In this document: piece after piece, positions 51,620 through 61,085 of the stretch
Position numbering within the stretch: position 1 is the first letter of the stretch
Layout: each line of letters starts with the position of its first letter
From: DATFVJ01 sp963851085
Lineage (GTDB): Bacteria; Actinomycetota; Actinomycetes; Streptosporangiales; Streptosporangiaceae
Assembly (NCBI GenBank): GCA_963851085.1
Contig: CAWKNX010000021.1
Coordinates: 119,830 to 183,829 of the forward strand
Reading direction: 5' to 3'
Length of the DNA: 64,000 nucleotides
Notes under the pieces: model-generated
Databases searched by the model: none
The model's input: the letters and a program-made list of their open reading frames with translations, nothing else
What the model was told of the DNA's origin: nothing
Program-made: the position numbers and the translations under genes

Positions 51620-52594
51620 ATGTACGCCCTGATCCGCAGGCTCGGCGTCTACGCCGTCACGGCGTGGGTGGCCATCACGATCAACTTCCTCCTGCCGCAC
51701 ATGATGCCGGGCAACCCGGTCCAGACCATGATCGGGAAACTGACCGGACGGGTGACCCCGGAGATAGTGCGTGCCATCGAGCTTCAGTTCGGCGTCGGCC
51801 TCAACCACAGCCTCTGGTCGCAGTACGTGCACTACTGGAGCGAGCTGCTGCACGGCAACCTGGGCATCTCGATCACACTGTCGGCGCCGGTCAGCACCGT
51901 GCTCGGCGCCACCCTGCCATGGACCATCGGCCTGATCGGCGTGGCCACGGTGATCAGCTTCCTGCTCGGCACCGTGGTCGGTACCGCGATCGCATGGCGG
52001 CGCAGTTCCTACACGGACGCGATCCTGCCGGTCTCCACCTTCTTCCAGGCCGTGCCGTATTTCTTCCTCGGCACTGTCCTGCTGCTCATCTTCGGCAGCA
52101 CCCTGGGCTGGTTCCCGCCGCTCGGCGCCTATGACCAAGGGCTCACGCCCGGCTGGAATATCACCTTTATCGGCAGCGTGATCCGCCACGCGGAACTGCC
52201 GATAATCACGATCGTCCTCAGCTCGGTCGCGGGCTGGATGCTGGGCATGCGCAACATGATGATGACGACCATGGACGAGGATTTCGTCCTGCTCGCGCGG
52301 GCAAAAGGGCTGCCCAACAGGAGGGTCATCGGCTACGCGGCCAGAAACGCGATATTGCCGAGCATCGCCAATTTCTCGCTCGCGATCAGCCTCGTGGTGT
52401 CGGGCTCGCTGCTTGTCGAACTCGTCTTCAACTACCCAGGGGTCGGCAACCTGCTGCTCCAGGCGGTACTGAACCAGGACTACCCCCTCTTGCAGGGCAT
52501 CTTCCTCGTGATCACCTTCACCGTGCTGGCCGCCAACCTGGTGGCCGACTCGATCTACGTGCTCCTCGACCCCCGCACCCGCCAGGAGGTGTGA
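51620..52594 (+). CDS. ABC transporter permease, OppB/DppB family
   Basis: A 324-residue integral membrane protein with six helices. N-terminal LGVYAVTAWVAITINFLLPH then MPGNPVQTM is typical of the family, as is the EAA-type loop EDFVLLARAKGLPNRRVIGY in the cytoplasm and the final LVADSIYVLLDPRTRQEV. It forms one half of the channel with the next gene's product. It follows the lacI stop by 2 bp and precedes the second permease by about 6 bp. Confidence 0.93.
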   Translation: MYALIRRLGVYAVTAWVAITINFLLPHMMPGNPVQTMIGKLTGRVTPEIVRAIELQFGVGLNHSLWSQYVHYWSELLHGNLGISITLSAPVSTVLGATLPWTIGLIGVATVISFLLGTVVGTAIAWRRSSYTDAILPVSTFFQAVPYFFLGTVLLLIFGSTLGWFPPLGAYDQGLTPGWNITFIGSVIRHAELPIITIVLSSVAGWMLGMRNMMMTTMDEDFVLLARAKGLPNRRVIGYAARNAILPSIANFSLAISLVVSGSLLVELVFNYPGVGNLLLQAVLNQDYPLLQGIFLVITFTVLAANLVADSIYVLLDPRTRQEV

Positions 52595-52600
52595 CGCCAC

Positions 52601-53719
52601 ATGTCCGTCAACGTCGGCACCCTGGCGGAGGCGCCGGTGGGGGGACCGCCCCCGGAACCGGTCACTCTGAAGGCGAAGGCGTTGCACCTGCCGCGTTCGC
52701 CCAAGGTCATCACGGGCCTGGTCATCGTGCTGGTGTTCGTCGTGCTCACCATCATCGGGCCGTGGATCGCGCCGTACGACCCGAGTTCGAGCGCGTTCGC
52801 GCCCAACCTTCATCCCTCGTCCGTGCACTGGCTCGGCACCACGAGCCTGGGACAGGACATCTGGTCCCAGCTGCTGAACGGTGCGCGGGCCACCATGGTG
52901 GTCGGGTTCGTGGCCGGCCTCGCCGCCACGATGCTTTCCGTCGTGATCGGTGTCGCCGCCGGGTACCTCGGCGGCACCGCCGACGAGGGGCTGTCACTGC
53001 TGTCCAACGTATTCCTGGCGATCCCCGGCCTGCCGCTGCTGATCGTGATCGACAGTTACCTCCCCCCGGCCGGCCGGTCGAACGCGGTGCTGATCGGAAT
53101 TGTCATCAGCCTCACCGGCTGGGCGTATGGCGCCCGGATACTGCGGGCGCAGACGTTGTCGCTGCGCAAGCGGGACTTTGTCGAGGCGGCCCGGATCGTC
53201 GGTGACAGCCGTTCGCGGATCATCTTCTTCGAGGTCGTGCCCAACCTGCTCGCGATCATCGCCTCCTCATTCCTTTTCACGATGCTCTACGCGATCGGCG
53301 CCTATGTCGCCCTCGCTTATCTCGGCCTGACGAGCACTGCTGTATGGAATTGGGGGACGATGCTTTTTTGGGCGCAGGCCAACAACGCGCCGTTGACGCA
53401 CCAGTGGTGGTGGTTCGTGCCGCCCGGCATGTGTATCGCCCTGGTTGGCACGGGCCTGGCGTTGCTCAACTTCGGCATCGACGAGTTCATCAACCCGCGG
53501 CTGCGTGCCGCCGGCCTGTCGAAGCGCGGCGCGCGTAAGGCCGGCATGCCCCGCCGCACGAAACTAGGCGTAACGCCGGTGGTACGCACAGTGCCCACGA
53601 CGGCGGCGTCGGGAGGGCCCGCAGCCGTGACCATGGCCGCGAGAAGAGCGATCTCCGTCGCGAAGCCAACGCGCGCGGCTACCGACGTGACCGGCATGAC
53701 CGGGAGGGACACCCGATGA
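52601..53719 (+). CDS. ABC transporter permease, OppC/DppC family
   Basis: A 372-residue permease partner. N-terminal soluble segment, first helix VITGLVIVLVFVVLTIIGPW, then APYDPSSSAF and WLGTTSLGQDIWSQLLNGAR (the family's GTD-type loop, here GTTSLGQD), and the EAA loop RKRDFVEAARIVGDSRSRII. The C-terminal 60 residues after INPRLRA are a basic, Thr/Ala/Arg-rich tail not needed for the fold and longer than usual. Its stop overlaps the start of the ATPase gene (ATGA). Confidence 0.92.
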   Translation: MSVNVGTLAEAPVGGPPPEPVTLKAKALHLPRSPKVITGLVIVLVFVVLTIIGPWIAPYDPSSSAFAPNLHPSSVHWLGTTSLGQDIWSQLLNGARATMVVGFVAGLAATMLSVVIGVAAGYLGGTADEGLSLLSNVFLAIPGLPLLIVIDSYLPPAGRSNAVLIGIVISLTGWAYGARILRAQTLSLRKRDFVEAARIVGDSRSRIIFFEVVPNLLAIIASSFLFTMLYAIGAYVALAYLGLTSTAVWNWGTMLFWAQANNAPLTHQWWWFVPPGMCIALVGTGLALLNFGIDEFINPRLRAAGLSKRGARKAGMPRRTKLGVTPVVRTVPTTAASGGPAAVTMAARRAISVAKPTRAATDVTGMTGRDTR

Positions 53720-55023
53720 GCGCCTGGGACGCCCGACCCCGCGGGGCCGGCCCGAGCGACCGGGAAGCTGCCGGTGCCGCCGGGCTGGGCCCGTCCGCCC
53801 GGTCGGGCGAGCCCGTGCTGGAAATCCGCGGCCTCTGCGTCGACTACGGCCTTGGCTCAAGCGGCGTGCACGCGGTCGTGGACGCCGATCTGGTGCTGCG
53901 CAGGGGCGAAGTCCTTGGCCTGGCGGGCGAGAGCGGCAGCGGCAAGTCCACGCTCGCCTACGCGGTGACCAGGCTGCTTCGTGAGCCTGGCGTGATCACC
54001 GCGGGTGAGGTGGTTTTCGACTCGTGCCCGGTCGGCGGTGACGGGTCGCGTGAGCTCATCGACATGCTCGCGGCGGGCGAGGCGGAACTGCGCCGGGTGC
54101 GCTGGTCGGAGATCGCGGTCGTCTTCCAGAGCGCGCTCAATGCGCTGAACCCGGTGATCCGTGTCGGCGCGCAGCTCGAGGACGTGCTTCAGGCGCACCG
54201 GCGTGAGATGTCGCGCGGTGAGCGCAGGCACCGGGCGGGTGAACTGCTCGAGATGGTCGGGATCAGCGCCGACCGGCTCGGCAGCTACCCGCACGAGCTG
54301 TCGGGCGGCATGCGCCAGCGGGTGATGATCGCGATGGCCCTGGCGCTCGAACCGCAGGTCGTGATCATGGACGAGCCGACGACCGCGCTGGATGTGGTCA
54401 CGCAGCGTGAGATCCTGGAGGAACTGATCACCCTGCGCGACAGGCTGGGGTTCGCGGCGCTGTTCATCACCCATGATCTCTCGCTGCTGATCGAACTTGC
54501 CGACGAGATCGCGGTCATGTACGCCGGCCGCCTTGTCGAGCGCGCCCCGGCCCGTGCGCTCTCGTACGCGCCCAGGCATCCGTACACGTACGGCCTGCTG
54601 AACTCCTTCCCACCGCTGCACGGGCAGCGGCGCGTCATGGCCGGCATCCCTGGGTCGCCGCCGGACCTGAGCAATGTGCCGTCGGGATGCGCGTTCCATC
54701 CGAGGTGCCCGCACGCGATGGACCAGTGCACGAGCGACGTGCCCGCCCTCGTCGAGGTCGGCGGTGCCACCACGCGCCGGCACCGGCCTGATGCCCGGCG
54801 CGAGGTGGCGTGCTGGCTCCAGAGCGGGTCGGTGGCGGTGCCCGTGGAGCTTCGCCAGCCGGAGGAATCAGATCTGCCGGGCGCGGCGCATGCCGCAACC
54901 CCCGGGGCGGCGCCCACGCAGGCCGGGCGGGCCACCGCAGGTCCCACGGCAGGCGCATTCAGCCCGCAGGCCCCGCAGAGCCCGCAGAGCCTGACCACGC
55001 CCGGTACTGGGAGCGCGTCATGA
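53716..55023 (+). CDS. ABC transporter ATPase, DppD/OppD family
   Basis: A 435-residue ATP-binding subunit. Walker A GESGSGKST, Q-loop VVFQSALNALNPV, signature LSGGMRQRVMIAMALALEPQ, Walker B VVIMDEPTTALDVV, and H-loop ITHDLSL. The C-terminal oligopeptide-type domain has PLHGQRRVMAGIPGSPPDLS and the Cys cluster of the OppD/F tail (GCAFHPRCPHAMDQC), possibly an iron-sulfur site. An Ala/Thr/Pro-rich tail of about 60 residues is added. The start overlaps the permease stop and the stop overlaps the next ATPase start. Confidence 0.93.
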   Translation: MSAWDARPRGAGPSDREAAGAAGLGPSARSGEPVLEIRGLCVDYGLGSSGVHAVVDADLVLRRGEVLGLAGESGSGKSTLAYAVTRLLREPGVITAGEVVFDSCPVGGDGSRELIDMLAAGEAELRRVRWSEIAVVFQSALNALNPVIRVGAQLEDVLQAHRREMSRGERRHRAGELLEMVGISADRLGSYPHELSGGMRQRVMIAMALALEPQVVIMDEPTTALDVVTQREILEELITLRDRLGFAALFITHDLSLLIELADEIAVMYAGRLVERAPARALSYAPRHPYTYGLLNSFPPLHGQRRVMAGIPGSPPDLSNVPSGCAFHPRCPHAMDQCTSDVPALVEVGGATTRRHRPDARREVACWLQSGSVAVPVELRQPEESDLPGAAHAATPGAAPTQAGRATAGPTAGAFSPQAPQSPQSLTTPGTGSAS

Positions 55024-56054
55024 CATGGACTGAGACCAGCGCCGTGGCGGAGCCCGGCCGGGCCGAGATCGTGCTCGAGGCGCGGAAGCTGACCAAGTAC
55101 TTCTGGGTGCGGCCCAAGCGGTTCCACAAGCGGGTCGCGGTCCACGCGGTCGAGGACGTGTCGGTCAGCCTGGGCCGCGGCACGGTGACCGCCGTTGTCG
55201 GAGAGAGCGGCTCGGGCAAGTCGACCCTGGCCCGCATGCTGGCCCGGATCACCGCGCCAACCGCAGGTGAGCTGCTGCTCGGCGGCCGCCGGGTCGCGCT
55301 CCGCCAGCGGCAGCGCCAGGAATACGCCGCTCATGTGCAGCTTGTGCTGCAGGATCCGTTCGCGTCGCTGAACCCGGTGCACCCGGTGCGCTACCCACTC
55401 GCCCGCGCCTTGAGGATCCACGGCCTGCAAGGCGACAACACGGACGAATCGATCAAGGACCTGCTGCGCCGGGTCGCGCTCGACCCGCCAGGGCAGTTCA
55501 TCGACAAGTATCCGCACGAGCTTTCCGGCGGGCAGCGCCAGCGGGTGGCGATCGCACGTGCGCTCGCCGTGCGGCCGGAGGTCCTGCTCGCCGACGAGCC
55601 GGTGTCGATGCTCGACGTCTCCATCAGGCTCGGCGTGCTCAACCTGCTCGCGGATCTTCGGGACCGGGACCACCTCGCGATCCTGTACGTCACGCACGAC
55701 ATCGCCTCCGCCCGCTACCTCGCGGACACGATCATGGTCATGTACGCGGGCCAGGTGATCGAGTCCGCGCCGAGCGTCAGCCTCACCGACGCCGCGGCGC
55801 ACCCCTATACGCAGCTTCTGCTTTCTGCCGCGCCCGACCCCGACCGGACCTCCGCGCCGTCGCTGGCCGGCAGCGGCGCACCGCCGAGCCTGGTCGCCCC
55901 GCCGGCCGGATGCAGGTTCCACCCGCGCTGCCCCTACGTGATGGACATCTGCAAACGGCAGACACCACCCAGCGTGGGCATCGGAGCCGGGCACGCGGCG
56001 GCGTGCTGGCTGCACACCGATGCCGCGCAAGCCGCGACGGACCGGGCGGACTGA
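55020..56054 (+). CDS. ABC transporter ATPase, DppF/OppF family
   Basis: A 344-residue second ATPase of the importer; ATG 55020 overlaps the previous stop (ATGA), the frame being open from 54810. Walker A GESGSGKST, Q-loop LVLQDPFASLNPVHPV, signature LSGGQRQRVAIARALAVRPE, Walker B LLADEPVSMLDVSI, and H-loop VTHDIASARYLADT. The C-terminal cluster GCRFHPRCPYVMDIC is present. Together with the DppD-like gene it forms a heterodimer powering sugar or peptide uptake. The binding-protein gene is 300 bp downstream. Confidence 0.93.
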   Translation: MTWTETSAVAEPGRAEIVLEARKLTKYFWVRPKRFHKRVAVHAVEDVSVSLGRGTVTAVVGESGSGKSTLARMLARITAPTAGELLLGGRRVALRQRQRQEYAAHVQLVLQDPFASLNPVHPVRYPLARALRIHGLQGDNTDESIKDLLRRVALDPPGQFIDKYPHELSGGQRQRVAIARALAVRPEVLLADEPVSMLDVSIRLGVLNLLADLRDRDHLAILYVTHDIASARYLADTIMVMYAGQVIESAPSVSLTDAAAHPYTQLLLSAAPDPDRTSAPSLAGSGAPPSLVAPPAGCRFHPRCPYVMDICKRQTPPSVGIGAGHAAACWLHTDAAQAATDRAD

Positions 56055-56351
56055 GGGGCCGGGCCCGGGCTTGACCACCTCTGAGAACCCGCAAGGAGAG
56101 CCGAGGAGTGGATGACCACCGATATGGAGCGCACATGAAGCGGAAATCGGGCCGAGCCCGCCCTCCACCGGAAACGACCCGCCACCGGCGGGCCGTCACG
56201 GGCAGCACGGACATGCTGCCACGGACGCGCCGCAGGTAGGGGAACGCAAGATCAGCCCGACCGGCCTCGCGCCGTACCCCTTCTCAACAGACCCCGACAC
56301 GGTCTTCAGCAAAGGCCGGCGGAAGCCGGCCGGACACCACGGAGTTTATAA
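56055..56351. other. Intergenic region before the substrate-binding protein gene
   Basis: No gene is seen. A GCCGGC-GGAA-GCCGGC hairpin at about 56313-56328 ends near the RBS (GGAG) of the binding-protein gene; it may act as a processing or expression-boosting element between the ATPase and binding-protein genes. Confidence 0.4.
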
Positions 56352-58019
56352 ATGCTTCGAAAAGTAGTCACTGGGCTGGCCCTGGCCTCTGCCATAACGG
56401 TGGGGGTCGCGGCCTGCGGAAGCAGTAGCAAGTCGACAGCACCCGCCAAGACGACGACCCTCACAGAAGAGGCGAACACAGGGGTGACGTTCACCCAGAA
56501 CTTCAACCCCTTCGACACCAACTCACTGTCGACCGAGATGAACATGCGGTCGCTGACCTACGAGCCGCTGCTTGAGTTCAACCAGCTCAAGCCCGGTCAG
56601 ATCTACAACTGGCTGGCCACCGGGTACACCTGGTCCAACGCGGGCAAGACCCTCACCTTCAACCTGCGGCCCGGCGTGAAGTGGAGCGACGGGAAGCCGT
56701 TCACCGCCGCGGATGTGGCCTTCACGTTCAACCTCATCAACCAGAACCCGACCGCCAACTACAGCGGCGTGCCCCCGCTCGTGAGCGCGACGGCGCAAGG
56801 CGACACAACGGTCGTGCTCAACTACAGCACGCCGCAGTACGCGAACCTGTACGCGATCGCCGGCAGCACGTACATCGTGCCGCAGCACGTCTGGCAGTCG
56901 ATCAGCAGCCCGGCCACCGCCACCATCGCCACCCCGGTCGGCACCGGCCCATACGTGCTCAAGACGTTCACCACCCAGCTGGTGACCTTCACCGCCAACC
57001 CGCACTACTGGGGCGGCAAGCCGCCGGCCACGAACGTCGAGGTGCCCTCCTACACCAGCAACCAGGCCGCCACGACCGCGCTGGCCGCGGGCCAGCTCGA
57101 CTGGGCGGGCAACGACATCCCCAACATCCAGTCCGTCTACGTCGCCAAGGACCCGGCGCACAACCACTACTGGTTCGCGTCGGGTAACACGGTGACGCTG
57201 TGGTTCAACGTCGGCAGGAGCGGCCCGCTGGCCGACCCGAAGGTCCGGCAGGCGATCAGCGCGGCGATTGACCGCCAGGAGCTATCCCAGAAGGCGGAGA
57301 CCGGCTACGAGGGCGCCGCGACCTCGTCGACCGGGCTGATCCTGCCGAACCAGGCGCAGTACCTGACCCCGTCTACGACCAACGACCTGTCGATCACGGC
57401 TGACGCGGCCAAGGCGGCCTCTATCCTCACCGCCGATGGCTACGCGAAGGACTCGAAGGGGATCTGGGCGAAGGGCGGCAAGGAGATCTCGTTCGCGATC
57501 GAGGACCCGACCGCGTTCAGCGACTACTACGCCGGCGCCCAGCTCATCTCCAATCAGCTCAAGGCCGTGGGTATCAACGCCACGGTCGACGGCGTCGCGA
57601 CGCCGAAGTGGTTCACCGATTTCGGCAACGGCACCTTCGACTCCATGATCCACTGGGGTGCCGGCGGCCCGTACCCGTTCCAGCAGTACCAGAACTGGAT
57701 GGACTACACGCTGTCGGCTCCGTACGGCAAGACCGCGCCAGCCGACTTCGGCCGGTACAACAACCCGGCCGCGCAGTCCGCGCTCTCGCAGTACCAGACG
57801 AGCAACGACCCGACGACGCTGACCCAGTCCACCCAGGCCCTGGCTTCGATCCAGTCCTCCGAGATGCCGGTGATCCCGCTGCTTTACGGCGCGGACTGGA
57901 ACGAGTACAGCACACTGCATTTCACCGGCTGGCCGAACCCGAACAACCCCTACATCGACCCGTCACCCAACGACCCGGAGCTGCCCTACATCCTGATGCA
58001 CCTCAAGCCGGTTTCGTGA
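56352..58019 (+). CDS. Solute-binding lipoprotein, SBP family 5
   Basis: A 555-residue extracytoplasmic binding protein of the Opp/Dpp importer. Signal peptide with lipobox VAAC (lipidated Cys22) in GLALASAITVGVAACGSSS; ATG 56352. Family marks: NFNPFDTNSLSTEMNMRSLT, LTFNLRPGVKWSDGKPFTAA, DVAFTFNLIN, GTGPYVLKTF, NPHYWGGKP, and FNVGRSGPLADPKVRQAISA with DRQEL. Family 5 binding proteins carry peptides, but some clusters with glycosidases bind oligosaccharides. The next gene is a GH3 beta-glucosidase and the regulator is of LacI type, so a beta-linked sugar ligand is the better inference. Confidence 0.92.
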   Translation: MLRKVVTGLALASAITVGVAACGSSSKSTAPAKTTTLTEEANTGVTFTQNFNPFDTNSLSTEMNMRSLTYEPLLEFNQLKPGQIYNWLATGYTWSNAGKTLTFNLRPGVKWSDGKPFTAADVAFTFNLINQNPTANYSGVPPLVSATAQGDTTVVLNYSTPQYANLYAIAGSTYIVPQHVWQSISSPATATIATPVGTGPYVLKTFTTQLVTFTANPHYWGGKPPATNVEVPSYTSNQAATTALAAGQLDWAGNDIPNIQSVYVAKDPAHNHYWFASGNTVTLWFNVGRSGPLADPKVRQAISAAIDRQELSQKAETGYEGAATSSTGLILPNQAQYLTPSTTNDLSITADAAKAASILTADGYAKDSKGIWAKGGKEISFAIEDPTAFSDYYAGAQLISNQLKAVGINATVDGVATPKWFTDFGNGTFDSMIHWGAGGPYPFQQYQNWMDYTLSAPYGKTAPADFGRYNNPAAQSALSQYQTSNDPTTLTQSTQALASIQSSEMPVIPLLYGADWNEYSTLHFTGWPNPNNPYIDPSPNDPELPYILMHLKPVS

Positions 58020-58085
58020 TCCGGCGCGTCCCAACGAAGAGTCACAGCATCTGAGTTGCGAGCCCGCCCGATCGGCGGGCAGACC

Positions 58086-58120
58086 CACCGTCCGGCCGGC
58101 GCATCGCCGGCCGGACGGTG
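58086..58120. terminator. Terminator hairpin after the importer operon
   Basis: CACCGTCCGGCCGGCG (58086-58101) pairs perfectly with 58105-58120 around a CAT loop, a 16-bp stem. It lies 65 bp after the binding-protein stop and 45 bp before the glucosidase start, so partial read-through may link them. Confidence 0.75.
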
Positions 58121-58165
58121 TGGTCCGTGGTAGACGGCGTGTCCGCGAGGCAGACGGGAGGCTTC

Positions 58166-60881
58166 ATGACGGGGCAGTTGACGAGCGGCACCGCGGGAGG
58201 TTCGGGGGGTCGCCACCCCGGGTCAGCACAGTCCGTCGACGAGCGCGATCTGGTGGCGGCGCTCAGCTTGCGGCAGAAGGTGCACCTGCTGACCGGCCAG
58301 GATGCCTGGTCCTCGCGCGGCGAGGCGTCGATCGGATTGCGTTCGATGGTGCTGTCCGATGGCCCGGTCGGCGTGCGCGGTGTGCAGCTCGACGCCAGCG
58401 ATCCGTCATCGTCGCTGCCGTGCCCGGTGGCGCTCGGCGCGACGTGGGACGAGGCACTCGTGCGCGAAGTGGCCGGTGCGCTCGGCCGCGAGGCCCGCGG
58501 GAAGGGCGTTGGCGTGCTGCTCGGCCCCACCATCAACATCGTCAGGACCCCGCTGGCCGGCCGCGGGTTCGAGTGCTTCTCCGAAGATCCCGTGCTCACC
58601 GCGCGGATGGCCGTCGGATACGTGCGGGGCCTGCAGCACGCGGGCGTGGGCGCCACCGCCAAGCACTATGTCGCCAACGATTCAGAAACCGAACGCCGGA
58701 CCTACGATGCCCGCATCGCCGAGCACGTGCTGCGGGAGCTGTACCTGGTCCCCTTCGAGGCGTGTGTCAGCGAGGCCGACGTCTGCATGGTCATGGCCGC
58801 CTACAACTCGGTCAACGGCGCGACCATGACGGCCAACGCCCCGCTGCTCCGTGACGTGCTCAAGGGTGAGTGGGCGTTCACGGGCGTCGTGGTCTCCGAC
58901 TGGCGTGCCGCCAGGACGGCGGCGGCCAGTGCGCTCGCCGGGCTCGACCTCGTGATGCCCGGACCGGACGGGCCCTGGGGTGATCGGCTCGTCGCCGCGG
59001 TCGAGGCGGGCGAGGTGCCGGAGGCGGAGATCGACGACAAGCTGACGCGCCTGCTGCGTGTCGCGCGGCGGGTAGGCGCGCTCGAACCGCCGCGGGGCGA
59101 CGGCCGGCCGCCGGGCGGTGGCGCGGCGCCCGAACCAGGCGACGGCCAGGCACCCGAACGGCTGCCGCAGGCGGCCGCCTCCGGCTCCGCGGGCCTGCCA
59201 GGCTTGTCATCGCCGGCCGCGGGTCCGGTAGCGGCGTCGCTGGTCGATCCCGCCTTGCTGCGACGCGCCGCCGCGCGATCGTTCGTCCTGCTCCGCAACG
59301 AACGGGGGGTGCTGCCGCTCGACCCACGCGCGCTGCGGAGCATCGCCGTCATCGGGCCGAACGCGACGCACCCGCAGACGCAGGGCGGTGGCAGTGTGCG
59401 GGTGCTCGCCGTCGACGGGCGCACGCCCGCTGACGCGCTGCGCGCCGCGCTAGCGCCGGTGGCCCTCGCCTGCCGGTGGCCCTGCTGCCGGTGGCCCTGC
59501 TGCCGGTGGCCCTGCTGCCGGCGGCTCCGCGGGCCCGGGCCCGGTAGCGGTGCATGTGCACGAAGGCTGCCGCACCTGGGCCACGGTCCCGGCCCCCGGG
59601 CCAGGTACTCTGCGTGACCCGGTGACGGGTGACAGTGGTCTGCGCTTCGAGGTCCGCGCGGCCGACGGCCGCGTGATCTACGACGAACGGCATCCGGGCA
59701 GCGTCGTCACCTGGTGGGACGGCCTGCCCAGGGAGGTTTACAGAAACGGCGCCACGATGGTCATGCGCGCCATCTACCGAGCCGCTTCCAGCGGGCCACA
59801 CGTGATCGGCGCCGCGGGCGTCGGCGCGATCCGCATCGATGTCGGCGGCGCCAAGGCGGCGGAGGCCAGCTCACTTCAGCCGGCCGAGTTCGTGGAGGTG
59901 TTCTCCCGCCCGCCAGAAGTCCGGCTGCCTGTCGACTTGCGGGCCGGCCAGGAGGTGGAGGTGCGGGTGGAGCACGAGCCCGCCCGCCGCGGCGGCGCCG
60001 CGTTCGTAACGATGCGCCTTGGGATCGCACCGGAGCCGGACGAGGAGGACCTGCTCGCTCAGGCCGCCGAGGCGGCCCGCACAGCGGATGTCGCGGTCGT
60101 CGTGGTCGGGTCGGCTGACGCGACGGAGAGCGAGGGCTACGACAGGGACACCCTGGCGCTCCCCGGCCGCCAGGATGAGCTTGTCGCCGCCGTGGCCGCG
60201 GTCAACCCGGGCACGGTGGTCGTGGTCAACTCCGGCATGCCCGTGCGGATGCCGTGGGTCGACGACGTCGCCGCGGTCGTCTACGCCTGGCTGCCCGGCC
60301 AGGCCGGGGGTGACGCGCTCGCGGACGTTCTGCTTGGCAGCACCGAGCCGGGAGGCAGGCTCCCTGTCACGCTGCCGCGTACGGATGCCGACGCCCCCGT
60401 GCTGCACGCCTTGCCGAAGGGCAGCGAACTCCCGTACAGCGAGGGGCTGCTCATCGGCTACCGCGGCTATGACCGGGCAGGCCGCGAGCCATTGTTCTGC
60501 TTCGGCCATGGGCTCGGCTACACCGACTGGGAGTACGAGTCGGCGCAGGCCGCGTCCGCCCGGCTGGCGGCTGGCCAGGATCTCGCGCTGACCGTCAGGG
60601 TCCGCAACAGCGGCGCACGGGCTGGCCGCGAGATCGTGCAGGTCTACCTCGAAGAGCCCGGAGACGATCCGGGCAGGCCGGTCCGCGTGCTCGCGGCGTT
60701 CGCGCCTGTCGCCGCCGACGCCGGGCGAAGTGCCGATGTGCTCCTGAACGTTCCCGCGCGTGCGTTCGCCCGCTATGACGAGGCCGCCCGCCGATGGGTG
60801 TGGCCGGCTGGCGACTGCACCCTCCGTGTCGGCCGGTCCTCGCGCGATCTGCGCCTGCGCGTGCCCGTCACCGTGCAATAG
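58166..60881 (+). CDS. GH3 beta-glucosidase with PA14 domain, frameshifted
   Basis: Family 3 glycoside hydrolase of about 905 residues cleaving terminal beta-glucosyl (or related) units from oligosaccharides. ATG 58166 has GGGAGG upstream. First part: LSDGPVGVRG, HAGVGATAKHYVANDSETER and nucleophile Asp245 in VVVSDWRA. The second domain starts SFVLLRNERGVLPLDPRALR. The frame breaks inside a 15-bp tandem repeat (59457-59530) and resumes at about 59535 with VHVHEGCRTWA, a PA14-like domain (VIYDERHPGS, GAIRIDVGGA), then VVVVGSADATESEGYDRDTL, YAWLPGQAGGDALADVLLGS, and a C-terminal fibronectin-like domain (FGHGLGYTDWEYES). A GC-palindrome repeat is at the N-terminus (GGSGGRHPGS). No signal peptide is seen, so it would act on imported sugar. 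Confidence 0.88.
59457..59530 (+). repeat. 15-bp tandem repeat inside the GH3 gene
   Basis: About four and a half copies of CCGGTGGCCCTGCTG at 59457-59530 (the first diverged). The GH3 reading frame changes exactly here: one frame fits upstream and another downstream. A 15-bp unit keeps frame, so a non-unit indel in the array is required, either real or from mis-assembly. Confidence 0.85.
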
Positions 60882-60908
60882 GCGGGTAACACCGGCCGGA
60901 AGAACTTG

Positions 60909-60956
60909 ATCGATGTGACCTGGCTGTTGCTCCAGCAACAGCCAGGTCACATCGAT
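60909..60956. terminator. Perfect 23-bp hairpin downstream of the GH3 gene
   Basis: 60909-60931 and 60934-60956 are perfect reverse complements around a CC centre (arms begin and end with ATCGAT). It is 28 bp after the GH3 stop. A terminator is likely, but the length and lack of mismatches are notable. The promoter for the crotonase gene would then lie at 60960-61085. Confidence 0.75.
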
Positions 60957-61085
60957 GGTGCGGCCGGTCGGCCGGTTTCGCACACGGAGCCGCTGCCCAC
61001 CGGCCGTTAGAGTGGGCGCCTGGTGCTCACGGGACCACCCTTGACACGATGTGCCGGATGACCGCGGCGGCTGGAGGGAACCCTG

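Noticed and set aside
54285..56168. 627-codon minus-strand frame opposite the ABC ATPase genes
   Set aside because: Shadow of two clear ATPase genes with overlapping starts and stops.
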